From Betaproteobacteria bacterium (lineage in GTDB: Bacteria; Pseudomonadota; Gammaproteobacteria; Burkholderiales; Ga0077523): a stretch of DNA of 64,000 nt. A model generated the notes under the pieces. The model made no database searches. It was not told the DNA's origin and worked only from the letters and a program-made list of their open reading frames with translations. Where the stretch lies: positions 1 through 64,000 of the forward strand of contig JADJPK010000004.1 of assembly GCA_016713305.1 (NCBI GenBank), written 5' to 3'. Positions 1 to 7,172 of this stretch are shown piece after piece. Position numbers and translations under genes: made by a program. How positions within the stretch are numbered: position 1 is the stretch's first letter; every line of letters starts with the position of its first letter.

Positions 1-373
1 CGAACGTGCGTGCGAAATCGTTTTCGCCGCCGAACGGCAACAAGGCCACCTCGACATCCGTACCGGCGAAGGCGTTGGCTGCCGCCGCCATGGATCCATC
101 CCCTCCAGCCACGACGATCCGCCTGGCGCCTTTGGCCAGCGCCGCCGCAGCTAGTTTGCGGAATTCCGTTCGGCTATGGGACGTGTAGAAGAAACCGGCC
201 GGGATGCGCCGGCCGACCGTCTCTTCCAGTTGCCTGGCGAGGGAAGGCTCGATGGAGGCGGCGTTGGCGATCACGCAGGGGATCACGGCGCTGCACTCGA
301 TTGGGTCGCTACTGTTCCGGATTTCGGCAACATGCAGACGTTCTTGTATTGGTCTGGACAGCGTCGCCGGCAA
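1..373 (-). CDS. Diacylglycerol/lipid kinase family protein, partial (runs off the left edge)
   Basis: Only the N-terminal part is in the window. The minus-strand frame is open from a stop at 386-388 to base 1. It shows the DAGK catalytic signature: a nucleotide-binding loop AGGDGSMAAAANAF at about 105-65, then LPFGGENDFAR at about 40-8. This matches the GGDGT and P-x-GTGNDFAR motifs of enzymes that phosphorylate diacylglycerol or related lipids with ATP. The second motif is altered, GGEND instead of GTGND. No ATG lies in frame; a TTG at 373 follows AGGGAA, and GTG codons at 286 and 275 are alternatives, so the start is uncertain. The frame before GGDG contains a stretch (IPCVIANAAS) in the place of the usual N-P-x-S-G strand. 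The family is clear; the exact lipid substrate is not. Confidence 0.75.
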   Translation of the reverse strand, partial: MPATLSRPIQERLHVAEIRNSSDPIECSAVIPCVIANAASIEPSLARQLEETVGRRIPAGFFYTSHSRTEFRKLAAAALAKGARRIVVAGGDGSMAAAANAFAGTDVEVALLPFGGENDFARTF

Positions 374-436
374 TTTTCCCTGCTGTCAGGCGCCAACACA
401 AGTCACCGGGCGGCCGGACACCGGAATCGCTCCCCT

Positions 437-1216
437 TCACGGCTCGAAGCTCACCGTTCCGGAATCTTCGTCCAACATGGCGCCCACGACCGCGAGCCGG
501 CGCTGCTGCACCAGCTCTCGCAGCACGGGGCTTTCCTCCAGGATCCGCCGCACGCTCAGGCGAATGTTCTCCAGCGTGGCTGCGCGAACGAGATCCTCCC
601 TCGTACGTGTCGAGGCCAGGCCGGTCTGCGCATTGCGCACGGCGGGTTGCAGTTCGTGCACGACACCCGCCATGTTCCCCAGACTCCTTCCATCGCAGGC
701 GTCGCGGACCGTGCTGCAGTGCGTGTGGGCGAGCACGACGATCAGATGCGCTCCTCCCACCTTGGACGCGTATTCGAGACTTCCAAGGACGTCCCGATTC
801 ACCACATGGCCGGCCACCCGTACGGAGAAGACATCCCCGACGCTCTGGTCGAACACCTGTTCCGGGCTGCTGAGCGAATCGGTGCAGCTCAGAATGCTGG
901 CGAACGGGTACTGGTCACGAGCGGTGGCCATCACCCGGCGGTAGACATTGCGCTGCAACGGCCTGCCGGACACGAATCGTTCGTTGCCCTCCCTCAGCCA
1001 GCGCATGGCCTGATCGGGGGTGACAGCGGCCTGCGCGGACTTCGATAGCGGGCCCGAATCTTCGGCAGCCAAGGCAGGCACCTCCACGGCCGAGGCAGTC
1101 TCCGGTGCCGGCAGGACGGCGCAGCCACTACCGAACAGAGCAGCAACACCCAGAACCAGCAGACGCAGGCGCTTCACGGGAGATGGCGGCTTCCTGTCAG
1201 AGATGCAGCGACTCAT
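437..1216 (-). CDS. Beta-carbonic anhydrase-like exported protein, degenerate active site
   Basis: Second copy of a tandem beta-carbonic anhydrase pair (259 aa). Beta-CAs hydrate CO2 using a zinc held by Cys-x-Asp-x-Arg and His-x-x-Cys. Here the zinc-site Cys111, Asp113, His164 and Cys167 are all present, but the dyad Arg is Leu (CTDSL at 111-115) and the usual HSxCG reads HTHCS. The N-terminus has basic residues and a hydrophobic stretch ending in GSGC near Cys32, so it is probably exported; the lipobox is weak. The ATG at 1216 has AGAAGG about 9 bases upstream and overlaps the end of the upstream paralog by 20 bp, so the two are translationally linked. The Arg normally positions the catalytic Asp, so activity may be reduced or lost. 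A zinc-binding or regulatory role is possible but not shown. Confidence 0.85.
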   Translation of the reverse strand: MSRCISDRKPPSPVKRLRLLVLGVAALFGSGCAVLPAPETASAVEVPALAAEDSGPLSKSAQAAVTPDQAMRWLREGNERFVSGRPLQRNVYRRVMATARDQYPFASILSCTDSLSSPEQVFDQSVGDVFSVRVAGHVVNRDVLGSLEYASKVGGAHLIVVLAHTHCSTVRDACDGRSLGNMAGVVHELQPAVRNAQTGLASTRTREDLVRAATLENIRLSVRRILEESPVLRELVQQRRLAVVGAMLDEDSGTVSFEP

Positions 1217-1997
1217 GCGTCGCGACCTTCTCCGCCGGATGACTCATCTCCATGAACTCGACCTTTCCGGTTTCCACATCCAGCATCGCACCCACGACCA
1301 TGAGCTTGCGCTGCTCGACCAGTTCGCGAAGGATCGGACTGTCCTCGAGAATCTGACGCACCGTCAGCTTCACGTTGGCCTCGGCCACGTGCTCGACGTA
1401 CGCCTCGTTCTTCGAGTTGCGCGGGCTGCCGTCCTCCGGCACGGCGGCGACGGCCGGCTTCAGCTTCTCCAGCAGGCTGGTGAGATTGCCCATCTTCACG
1501 TTGTCGCACACCCCCTTCACGGCACCGCAGTGGGAGTGTCCCAGCACGACGATGAGACGGGAACCGGCGACCTTGGAGGCGTATTCGAGACTGCCCAGGA
1601 TGTCCTTGTTGATCACATTGCCCGCGACGCGAGCGGTGAACACGTCGCCCACACCGAGATCGAACACGACCTCGGGCGCAGCGCGGGAATCGATGCAACT
1701 CACCACGCTGGCAAACGGAAACTGGCCGTGCCCGGTGATCTTGACCTGTTCGCGCAGATCCCGCTTGACCATCTTGCCGCTCAGGAAGCGGCCATTGCCA
1801 TCCCGCAGGATCTTCAGCGCCGACTCCGGGGTGACGCGCCCCTGCCGCTCCTTGGTCATGGCCGCTCCGGCCACGTACGGAGCATCGGCCACCGCCGGTT
1901 CCTTGGCGGTCTCGCTGCGCCCGACGGCGGGACCGGATGCACAGGCGGCCAGAAGCAGGGCCAGGACCGAGAGGGACAATCTTTGGTGCAGGAACAT
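1197..1997 (-). CDS. Beta-carbonic anhydrase, lipoprotein
   Basis: Probable periplasmic or outer-membrane anchored beta-carbonic anhydrase that interconverts CO2 and bicarbonate. The start at 1997 gives a short basic N-terminus, a hydrophobic core and a lipobox LAAC with Cys19, and has a GGAG site about 8 bases upstream. The zinc and catalytic residues are canonical: CIDSR at 101-105 (Cys, Asp, Arg) and HSHCG from His154 to Cys157. The conserved GDVFTARVAGN segment and the later LGSLEYA segment also fit the family. The frame could be read further upstream to 2132, but that extension is Arg-rich, lacks a signal peptide and is unlikely. It forms a two-gene unit with the degenerate paralog just downstream. 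Confidence 0.9.
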   Translation of the reverse strand: MFLHQRLSLSVLALLLAACASGPAVGRSETAKEPAVADAPYVAGAAMTKERQGRVTPESALKILRDGNGRFLSGKMVKRDLREQVKITGHGQFPFASVVSCIDSRAAPEVVFDLGVGDVFTARVAGNVINKDILGSLEYASKVAGSRLIVVLGHSHCGAVKGVCDNVKMGNLTSLLEKLKPAVAAVPEDGSPRNSKNEAYVEHVAEANVKLTVRQILEDSPILRELVEQRKLMVVGAMLDVETGKVEFMEMSHPAEKVATHESLHL

Positions 1998-2363
1998 GCG
2001 CGTTCTCCGTGATGCTGGTTCGGGTCGTCGACGATGGTTACGGCCGCGGCCGGAAGATCTTGAGCGGCGGGAACATCGTGCCGTTATCCTGCAGTGCCGG
2101 ATCCGGCACGCATTCGTCATGCTTTCGCGCATCAGCCTGTACTATGTGCGAGGGACGCGGAGTCGCCTTGAGGAAGGTCCGATCGATCCGCGTGGTCTGC
2201 CAGGCAGCCGGCCATGGACGCCGGCGTCGTTGGCCGGCTCGGCGAGTCGCGCAATCTCGCCTCGGCCGTCCGACGGGACTTCCCGGCGAAGGCGGCCACT
2301 GACGAGACCTTCCCTGGACGCGGCCTGTCCGGTTCCCGTGTCGATGCCAGGAGTGAAGTGCCC
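1998..2363. promoter_or_regulatory. Divergent intergenic region between carbonic anhydrases and zwf
   Basis: 366 bases with no supportable gene. It must hold the promoters for the carbonic anhydrase pair (leftward) and the Entner-Doudoroff operon (rightward). A perfect 16-base palindrome, GTGCCGGATCCGGCAC, lies at 2094-2109 and is a candidate operator. A TACTAT hexamer near 2138 could be a -10 for zwf but I see no good -35 with it. The zwf ribosome binding site is AGGAG at 2350-2354. Confidence 0.5.
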
Positions 2364-3698
2364 ATGACGGCTCGCATCATCCAGGTCGAACCTTTCGACC
2401 TCGTGGTCTTCGGCGCCACCGGCGATCTTTCCCGCCGCAAGCTGCTGCCGGCCCTGTTCCACCGCGACCTTGCCGGTCAGATCCCGCCCGGCGCGCGGAT
2501 CATCGGCACGGCACGGTCATCCCAGACCACGGATCAGTTCCGCTCGGTCGCGCGCCAGGCGATCGATCCGGACACCCTGAGCACGGCGGAGGGCCCGGCC
2601 GCGGCCGAGCGATTCCTGTCCAGGCTGCACTACGTCAAGGCCGATGCGGCCACCGATTCGGGGCTCGACACGCTGAGCGCCCTGCTGGACGCCGAACGCT
2701 CCCGCATCCGCGTGTTCTATCTCGCCACGTCGCCCGAATTGTTCGGCCCCATCTGCAGCCGCCTTGCCGCACATTCGCTGGTGAGCGCGGACTCCCGCGT
2801 GGTACTGGAAAAACCCATCGGCAAGAACCTCGAGTCGTCGCGGGCCGTCAACGATGCGGTGGGGGCGGTATTCGCCGAGCACACCATCTACCGGATCGAC
2901 CACTACCTGGGGAAGGAGACGGTCCAGAACCTGATGGCGCTCCGTTTCGCGAACGCGCTGTTCGAACCGCTGTGGAACGCCGCGCACGTCGATCACGTAC
3001 AGATCACGGCCGGGGAATCGCTCGGCGTCGAGGGCCGGGCCGGCTACTACGACACCGCAGGCGCGATGCGGGACATGGTGCAGAACCACCTGCTCCAGCT
3101 CCTGTGCCTCGTCGCCATGGAACCTCCAGGATCGCTCACGGCCAATGCGGTGCGCGACGAGAAACTCAAGGTGTTGAAGGCCCTGAAACCCATCACTCAC
3201 CGGGACCAGTCCACCGGCGTGGTGCGGGGCCAATACCGGTCCGGAGTCGCGAACGGCGGCTCGGTGCCGGGCTATGCGGACGAACTCGGCGCGTCCAGCA
3301 ACACGGAAACGTTCGTGGCGCTGAAGGCCGAGATCGCCAACTGGCGCTGGGCAGGCGTGCCGTTCTATCTGCGCACGGGGAAGCGGCTGCCGCAGCGGGT
3401 GTCCGAAGTGGTGGTGGCTTTCCGGCCGATTCCGCATTCGGTCTTCGAAGACCGCGCGGGGACGATCCACTCCAATCATCTGGTGATCCGGCTGCAGCCG
3501 AACGAGGGCGTGAAGCTCTGGCTCATGATCAAGGACCCCGGCCCCGGCGGCATGCGATTGAAGCAGGTGCCACTGGACATGAGCTTCGCGGAGGCCTTCG
3601 CCGTGCGCAATCCGGACGCTTACGAGCGCCTGCTGATGGACGTGGTGCGGGGCGACCAGACGCTGTTCATGCGTCGCGACGACGTGGAAGCGGCATGA
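2364..3698 (+). CDS. zwf: Glucose-6-phosphate 1-dehydrogenase, interrupted by TGA before the C-terminus
   Basis: Oxidises glucose 6-phosphate to 6-phosphogluconolactone with NAD(P)+, the entry step to the Entner-Doudoroff pathway here. The start at 2364 has AGGAG about 9 bases upstream; the N-terminus carries the Rossmann motif FGATGDL (16-22), and the active-site signature RIDHYLGKE is at 177-185. The frame stops at TGA 3696-3698 after 444 aa, but the family is usually near 490 aa. The same frame continues past the TGA with unmistakable family sequence (VDPIMELW, then PPKPYAAGTWGP, then ALIERDGRTW) to a second stop at 3855-3857. The TGA sits where homologues have the Trp of E-A-A-W-x-x-V-D-P, so a TGG to TGA change is the simplest reading. 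It is the first gene of zwf-pgl-edd-eda. Confidence 0.93.
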   Translation: MTARIIQVEPFDLVVFGATGDLSRRKLLPALFHRDLAGQIPPGARIIGTARSSQTTDQFRSVARQAIDPDTLSTAEGPAAAERFLSRLHYVKADAATDSGLDTLSALLDAERSRIRVFYLATSPELFGPICSRLAAHSLVSADSRVVLEKPIGKNLESSRAVNDAVGAVFAEHTIYRIDHYLGKETVQNLMALRFANALFEPLWNAAHVDHVQITAGESLGVEGRAGYYDTAGAMRDMVQNHLLQLLCLVAMEPPGSLTANAVRDEKLKVLKALKPITHRDQSTGVVRGQYRSGVANGGSVPGYADELGASSNTETFVALKAEIANWRWAGVPFYLRTGKRLPQRVSEVVVAFRPIPHSVFEDRAGTIHSNHLVIRLQPNEGVKLWLMIKDPGPGGMRLKQVPLDMSFAEAFAVRNPDAYERLLMDVVRGDQTLFMRRDDVEAA

Positions 3699-3857
3699 TC
3701 GTGCGTCGACCCGATCATGGAACTCTGGCGGGACGGCGAGGAACCGCCCAAGCCTTACGCCGCGGGTACGTGGGGACCCTCCGCTGCGGTCGCTCTCATT
3801 GAACGGGACGGCCGCACGTGGCACGAGGACATGGGGTGGAACCGTGATGCCGGTTGA
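3699..3857 (+). pseudogene. zwf: In-frame C-terminal remainder of zwf beyond the TGA
   Basis: Fifty-two codons after the zwf TGA encode the conserved C-terminal end of glucose-6-phosphate dehydrogenase, including PPKPYAAGTWGP and ALIERDGRTW, and end at TGA 3855-3857. The restored gene would overlap the pgl start at 3847 by 11 bases, the tight coupling seen at the other joints of this operon. So the ancestral zwf clearly ran to 3857. Either a recent nonsense mutation or a sequence error separates it. Confidence 0.85.
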
Positions 3858-4572
3858 CGAGGGACTCGCGCGGGCCGGCCACCGGTGGATCGAATGTCCC
3901 GATGGTGCCGTCCTGGCCAGCGAACTCGCGGATTTCGTCGCGGCACGCATCAAGGAAACATTGCGGTCGGCTCTGCGGGCTGCGATCGCCGTCTCCGGCG
4001 GCCGGACGCCGACACGCTTCTTCGAAGCGATGGCGTCGCGTGAACTGCCCTGGTCGCGCGTCGACGTGACGCTGGTGGACGAGCGCTGGACCGACGAGCA
4101 TTCCGCGCGATCCAACGGCCGGTTGGTCCGCCGGCATCTCCTGCGGGACTTCGCCTCCCGGGCTGCGTTCCTTCCTCTGTACGACGGTGGTGAATCACCA
4201 CATGCCTCGCGCGCGACCGTCGATGCCGCGGTCGCGCAGTTGCCCTCGCCGTTCGCGGCGGTCGTCCTCGGCATGGGAGAGGACGGCCATACGGCCTCGT
4301 TCTTTCCCGGTGCGCCCGAACTCGGCGCGTGCCTGGATCCCTCATCGGCGGACTCGGTGATCGCGATCGCCCCGGATGCCCCCGGTGAGGCGCGACTCAC
4401 CCTGTCGCTCGTGAAACTTCTGGCGAGCCGGGCGATCGCACTGCATATCGAGGGTGATGCCAAACGATCGACTCTCGCGCGCGCCCTGGACGAGGGAGAC
4501 GAGACCGAGCTTCCCGTGCGCGCCATCCTGCGGCAAAGCCGCACACCCGTCTCCGTCTTCTGGTGTCCCTGA
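3847..4572 (+). CDS. pgl: 6-phosphogluconolactonase
   Basis: Hydrolyses 6-phosphogluconolactone to 6-phosphogluconate, the step between Zwf and Edd. The 241-aa protein shows the NagB/DevB-type signatures: SGGRTP near residue 55, a VDERW segment near 78, and GMGEDGHTASFFPG near 140-155. The start at 3847 is chosen over an in-frame upstream codon at 3799 because it gives the normal family N-terminus and because it overlaps the restored end of zwf. It ends at 4572, nine bases before the edd start. Confidence 0.93.
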   Translation: MPVDEGLARAGHRWIECPDGAVLASELADFVAARIKETLRSALRAAIAVSGGRTPTRFFEAMASRELPWSRVDVTLVDERWTDEHSARSNGRLVRRHLLRDFASRAAFLPLYDGGESPHASRATVDAAVAQLPSPFAAVVLGMGEDGHTASFFPGAPELGACLDPSSADSVIAIAPDAPGEARLTLSLVKLLASRAIALHIEGDAKRSTLARALDEGDETELPVRAILRQSRTPVSVFWCP

Positions 4573-4580
4573 GGAGTGCC

Positions 4581-6449
4581 ATGCCCGTCCATCCGCTGAT
4601 CGAACGCGTCACCGAGCGCATCCGCGACCGCAGCCGGGGGAGCCGGGGCCGATATCTCGAACAGATCGCGGCCGCCGGTTTGACGCGCCCGCAGCGGCAG
4701 GCGCTCGGTTGTGCCAACCAGGCGCACGGTTTTGCCGCGTGCGAGCCCGGCGACAAGGATGCGCTGCGCTCCGGCAGCGGGCCCAACATCGGTATCGTGA
4801 CTGCCTACAACGACATGCTGTCGGCTCACCAGCCGCTGGAGCGCTTTCCGGCGCTGATTCGCGATGCTGCGCGTACGGCGGGAGGCACGGCGCAAGTCGC
4901 GGGCGGCGTTCCAGCGATGTGCGACGGCGTGACTCAGGGGGAAGCGGGCATGGAGCTCTCGCTCTTCTCCCGCGACGTCATCGCGCTTTCCACCGCCGTG
5001 GCGCTTTCGCATCAGTGCTTCGACGCCGCGCTCTATCTGGGCGTCTGCGACAAGATCGTTCCGGGGCTGCTGATAGGGGCGTTGCGATTCGGCCATCTGC
5101 CCGCCCTGTTCCTGCCGGCCGGCCCCATGACATCCGGCCTGCCCAACGACGAAAAAGCCAAGATCCGGCAACTCCATGCAGAGGGCAAGGTGGGACGGGA
5201 TGCACTCCTGGAAGCAGAGGCGCGTTCCTACCACGGTCCCGGTACCTGCACCTTCTACGGCACGGCCAACACGAACCAGATGCTCATGGAGATCATGGGA
5301 CTCCATCTTCCTGGTACCACGTTCGTGAATCCCGGCACGCTTCTGCGCGAGGAGATCGTACGGACCACGACCCGGCGCGCCATCGCCATCAGTACCCTCG
5401 GATCCGATCCCACGCCCATCGGCCATGTGATCGACGAGCGCGCGATCGTGAACGGCATCGTCGGCCTGCACGCCACCGGCGGATCGACGAACCACACCCT
5501 GCACTTCGTCGCCATGGCCGCCGCGGCCGGGATCCGCATCACCTGGGACGACTTCGCGGAGGTCGCCGGGGCCGTTCCCCTGCTGTGCCGGATCTATCCC
5601 AACGGCAAGGCCGACGTGAATCACTTTCACGCGGCCGGGGGCATGGGCTTTCTCATCGGCACCCTGCTCGATGCCGGTCTGCTGCACGAGGACGTGACCA
5701 CGGTGAACGGGACAGGTCTGGGGGGATATCTGACCGAACCCTTTCTGGGGACGGACGGCGGGATCGAATGGCGGCCTGCCGCCCGCGAAACCTCCGACGC
5801 GAGCGTACTGAGGCCGGCGGGCGATCCGTTCCAGCCCACCGGCGGACTCAAGCTGCTTTCGGGAAACCTCGGCCGCGCCGTGATGAAGACCTCTGCGATT
5901 CCCGCCGATCGCCACGTGGTGGAAGCGCCCGCGCTCGTCTTCGATTCGCAGGAAGACGTGCAGCGTGCCTTCAAGGCCGGGAAACTCGACCGGGACTTCG
6001 TGGCGGTGGTCCGGCATCAGGGCCCCATGGCGAACGGGATGCCGGAACTGCACAAGCTGATGCCGCCGCTTGCTTCGCTCCAGGACCACGGGCGGCGGGT
6101 GGCGCTCGTCACGGACGGCAGACTCTCCGGCGCTTCGGGCAAGGTGCCGGGCGCCATCCATGTGACGCCCGAGGCCCTTGCCGGCGGAATGATCGGCAAG
6201 GTGCGCGACGGTGACGTCGTGCGCGTGGACGGTGTGTCGGGACGTCTCGACGTTCTGGTGGATGCGGCCGAATTGTCACGCCGCGAAACACCACCGCCGT
6301 CGAAGCGATCCGACTTGGGCGTCGGACGCGAACTGTTCTCGGTGTTCCGGCGGAACGCCGGTCCTGCCGATGCGGGCGCGTCCATCTTCGGCAACCCCGA
6401 CGACGGCGACAACCGTGCGCCCGGACTCGATGGAGAACATACCGCATGA
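4581..6449 (+). CDS. edd: Phosphogluconate dehydratase
   Basis: Dehydrates 6-phosphogluconate to 2-keto-3-deoxy-6-phosphogluconate (KDPG), the committed Entner-Doudoroff step. The 622-aa length and overall sequence fit Edd of the IlvD/Edd iron-sulfur dehydratase family, with clear blocks such as GPNIGIVTAYNDM, GVPAMCDGVTQGE, GPGTCTFYGTANTNQM and DGRLSGASGKVPG. Cysteines in the CDGVT and GTCTFYG blocks are the expected cluster ligands. The ATG at 4581 has GAGGAG five bases upstream; a GTG at 4563 is less likely. Its stop overlaps the eda start (ATGA), so the two are probably translationally coupled. Confidence 0.95.
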   Translation: MPVHPLIERVTERIRDRSRGSRGRYLEQIAAAGLTRPQRQALGCANQAHGFAACEPGDKDALRSGSGPNIGIVTAYNDMLSAHQPLERFPALIRDAARTAGGTAQVAGGVPAMCDGVTQGEAGMELSLFSRDVIALSTAVALSHQCFDAALYLGVCDKIVPGLLIGALRFGHLPALFLPAGPMTSGLPNDEKAKIRQLHAEGKVGRDALLEAEARSYHGPGTCTFYGTANTNQMLMEIMGLHLPGTTFVNPGTLLREEIVRTTTRRAIAISTLGSDPTPIGHVIDERAIVNGIVGLHATGGSTNHTLHFVAMAAAAGIRITWDDFAEVAGAVPLLCRIYPNGKADVNHFHAAGGMGFLIGTLLDAGLLHEDVTTVNGTGLGGYLTEPFLGTDGGIEWRPAARETSDASVLRPAGDPFQPTGGLKLLSGNLGRAVMKTSAIPADRHVVEAPALVFDSQEDVQRAFKAGKLDRDFVAVVRHQGPMANGMPELHKLMPPLASLQDHGRRVALVTDGRLSGASGKVPGAIHVTPEALAGGMIGKVRDGDVVRVDGVSGRLDVLVDAAELSRRETPPPSKRSDLGVGRELFSVFRRNAGPADAGASIFGNPDDGDNRAPGLDGEHTA

Positions 6450-7108
6450 ATCTCACCGCCGCTCAATCAGCCGTCGCTGCGGTCATGATGCGCGGCCCGG
6501 TCATTCCGGTGATCGTGGTCGACGACGTCACACATGCCGCACCGCTCGCACGCGCCCTGGTGGCTGGGGGACTGTCCGTGCTGGAGGTGACCCTCCGTAC
6601 CGCGGCGGCACTCGATGCCGTCCGGATCATGCGCGACGCGGTGCCCGAAGCCGTCGTGGGCGTGGGAACGGTGTTGAACGCGGGACAGCTGGACCAGGCG
6701 CACGCCGCCGGCGCGGCCTTCGCGGTTTCTCCGGGTGCCACGGAGCCACTGCTGCAGGCGGCCGTCGATCATCCGGTGCCGCTTCTGCCGGGTGCGAGCA
6801 CTGTTTCGGAGGCCATGCGGCTGCGCGAACTCGGGTTTCGTCACCTCAAGTTCTTTCCGGCCGAGGCATCGGGCGGCGTTCGCTTTCTGTCCTCGCTGGC
6901 CTCGGTGATCGCCGATCTGCGCTTCTGTCCCACCGGCGGAGTGACGCCGCAGAATGCACCGTCCTACCTCGCATTGCCCAACGTGCTGTGCGTCGGTGGA
7001 TCCTGGATGATTCCCCGCGATCGGGTGGCCGCAGGCGATTGGACGGGCATCACCTCCCTGGCCGCCGAAGCTTCACGCTTCTCCGGTGGAGAAGGCAGAC
7101 CGGTTTGA
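6446..7108 (+). CDS. eda: KDPG aldolase (2-dehydro-3-deoxyphosphogluconate aldolase)
   Basis: Splits KDPG into pyruvate and glyceraldehyde 3-phosphate and completes the Entner-Doudoroff pathway. The class I aldolase residues are visible: Glu47 in LEVTLRT and Schiff-base Lys135 in HLKFFPAEASGG. Length (220 aa) is normal. The ATG overlaps the edd stop by four bases. Together with zwf, pgl and edd it forms a complete glucose 6-phosphate to pyruvate route; no glucokinase or HexR/RpiR regulator gene is present nearby. Confidence 0.95.
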   Translation: MNLTAAQSAVAAVMMRGPVIPVIVVDDVTHAAPLARALVAGGLSVLEVTLRTAAALDAVRIMRDAVPEAVVGVGTVLNAGQLDQAHAAGAAFAVSPGATEPLLQAAVDHPVPLLPGASTVSEAMRLRELGFRHLKFFPAEASGGVRFLSSLASVIADLRFCPTGGVTPQNAPSYLALPNVLCVGGSWMIPRDRVAAGDWTGITSLAAEASRFSGGEGRPV

Positions 7109-7172
7109 TGCGCTCGATTCGTCGGCGCGGTCAGGAGTTCGAACGAACCCACCGTCCGGGACACGGTGCCAC

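Noticed and set aside
3696..3698. Selenocysteine at the zwf TGA
   Set aside because: The aligned residue is Trp, not Cys or a redox residue; the family has no known selenoproteins, and I see no SECIS-like hairpin just downstream.
2517..6161. Very long open frame on the minus strand opposite zwf, pgl and edd
   Set aside because: It is a high-GC shadow frame. Its translation is His/Arg/Gly-rich without domains, while the plus strand carries clear enzymes throughout. Similar long antisense frames opposite purF, leuC and the GGDEF genes were rejected for the same reason.
7109..7172. Possible tRNA fragment or attachment site after eda
   Set aside because: A GTTCGAAC stretch resembles a T-arm, but no acceptor stem, anticodon arm or integrase gene is present.
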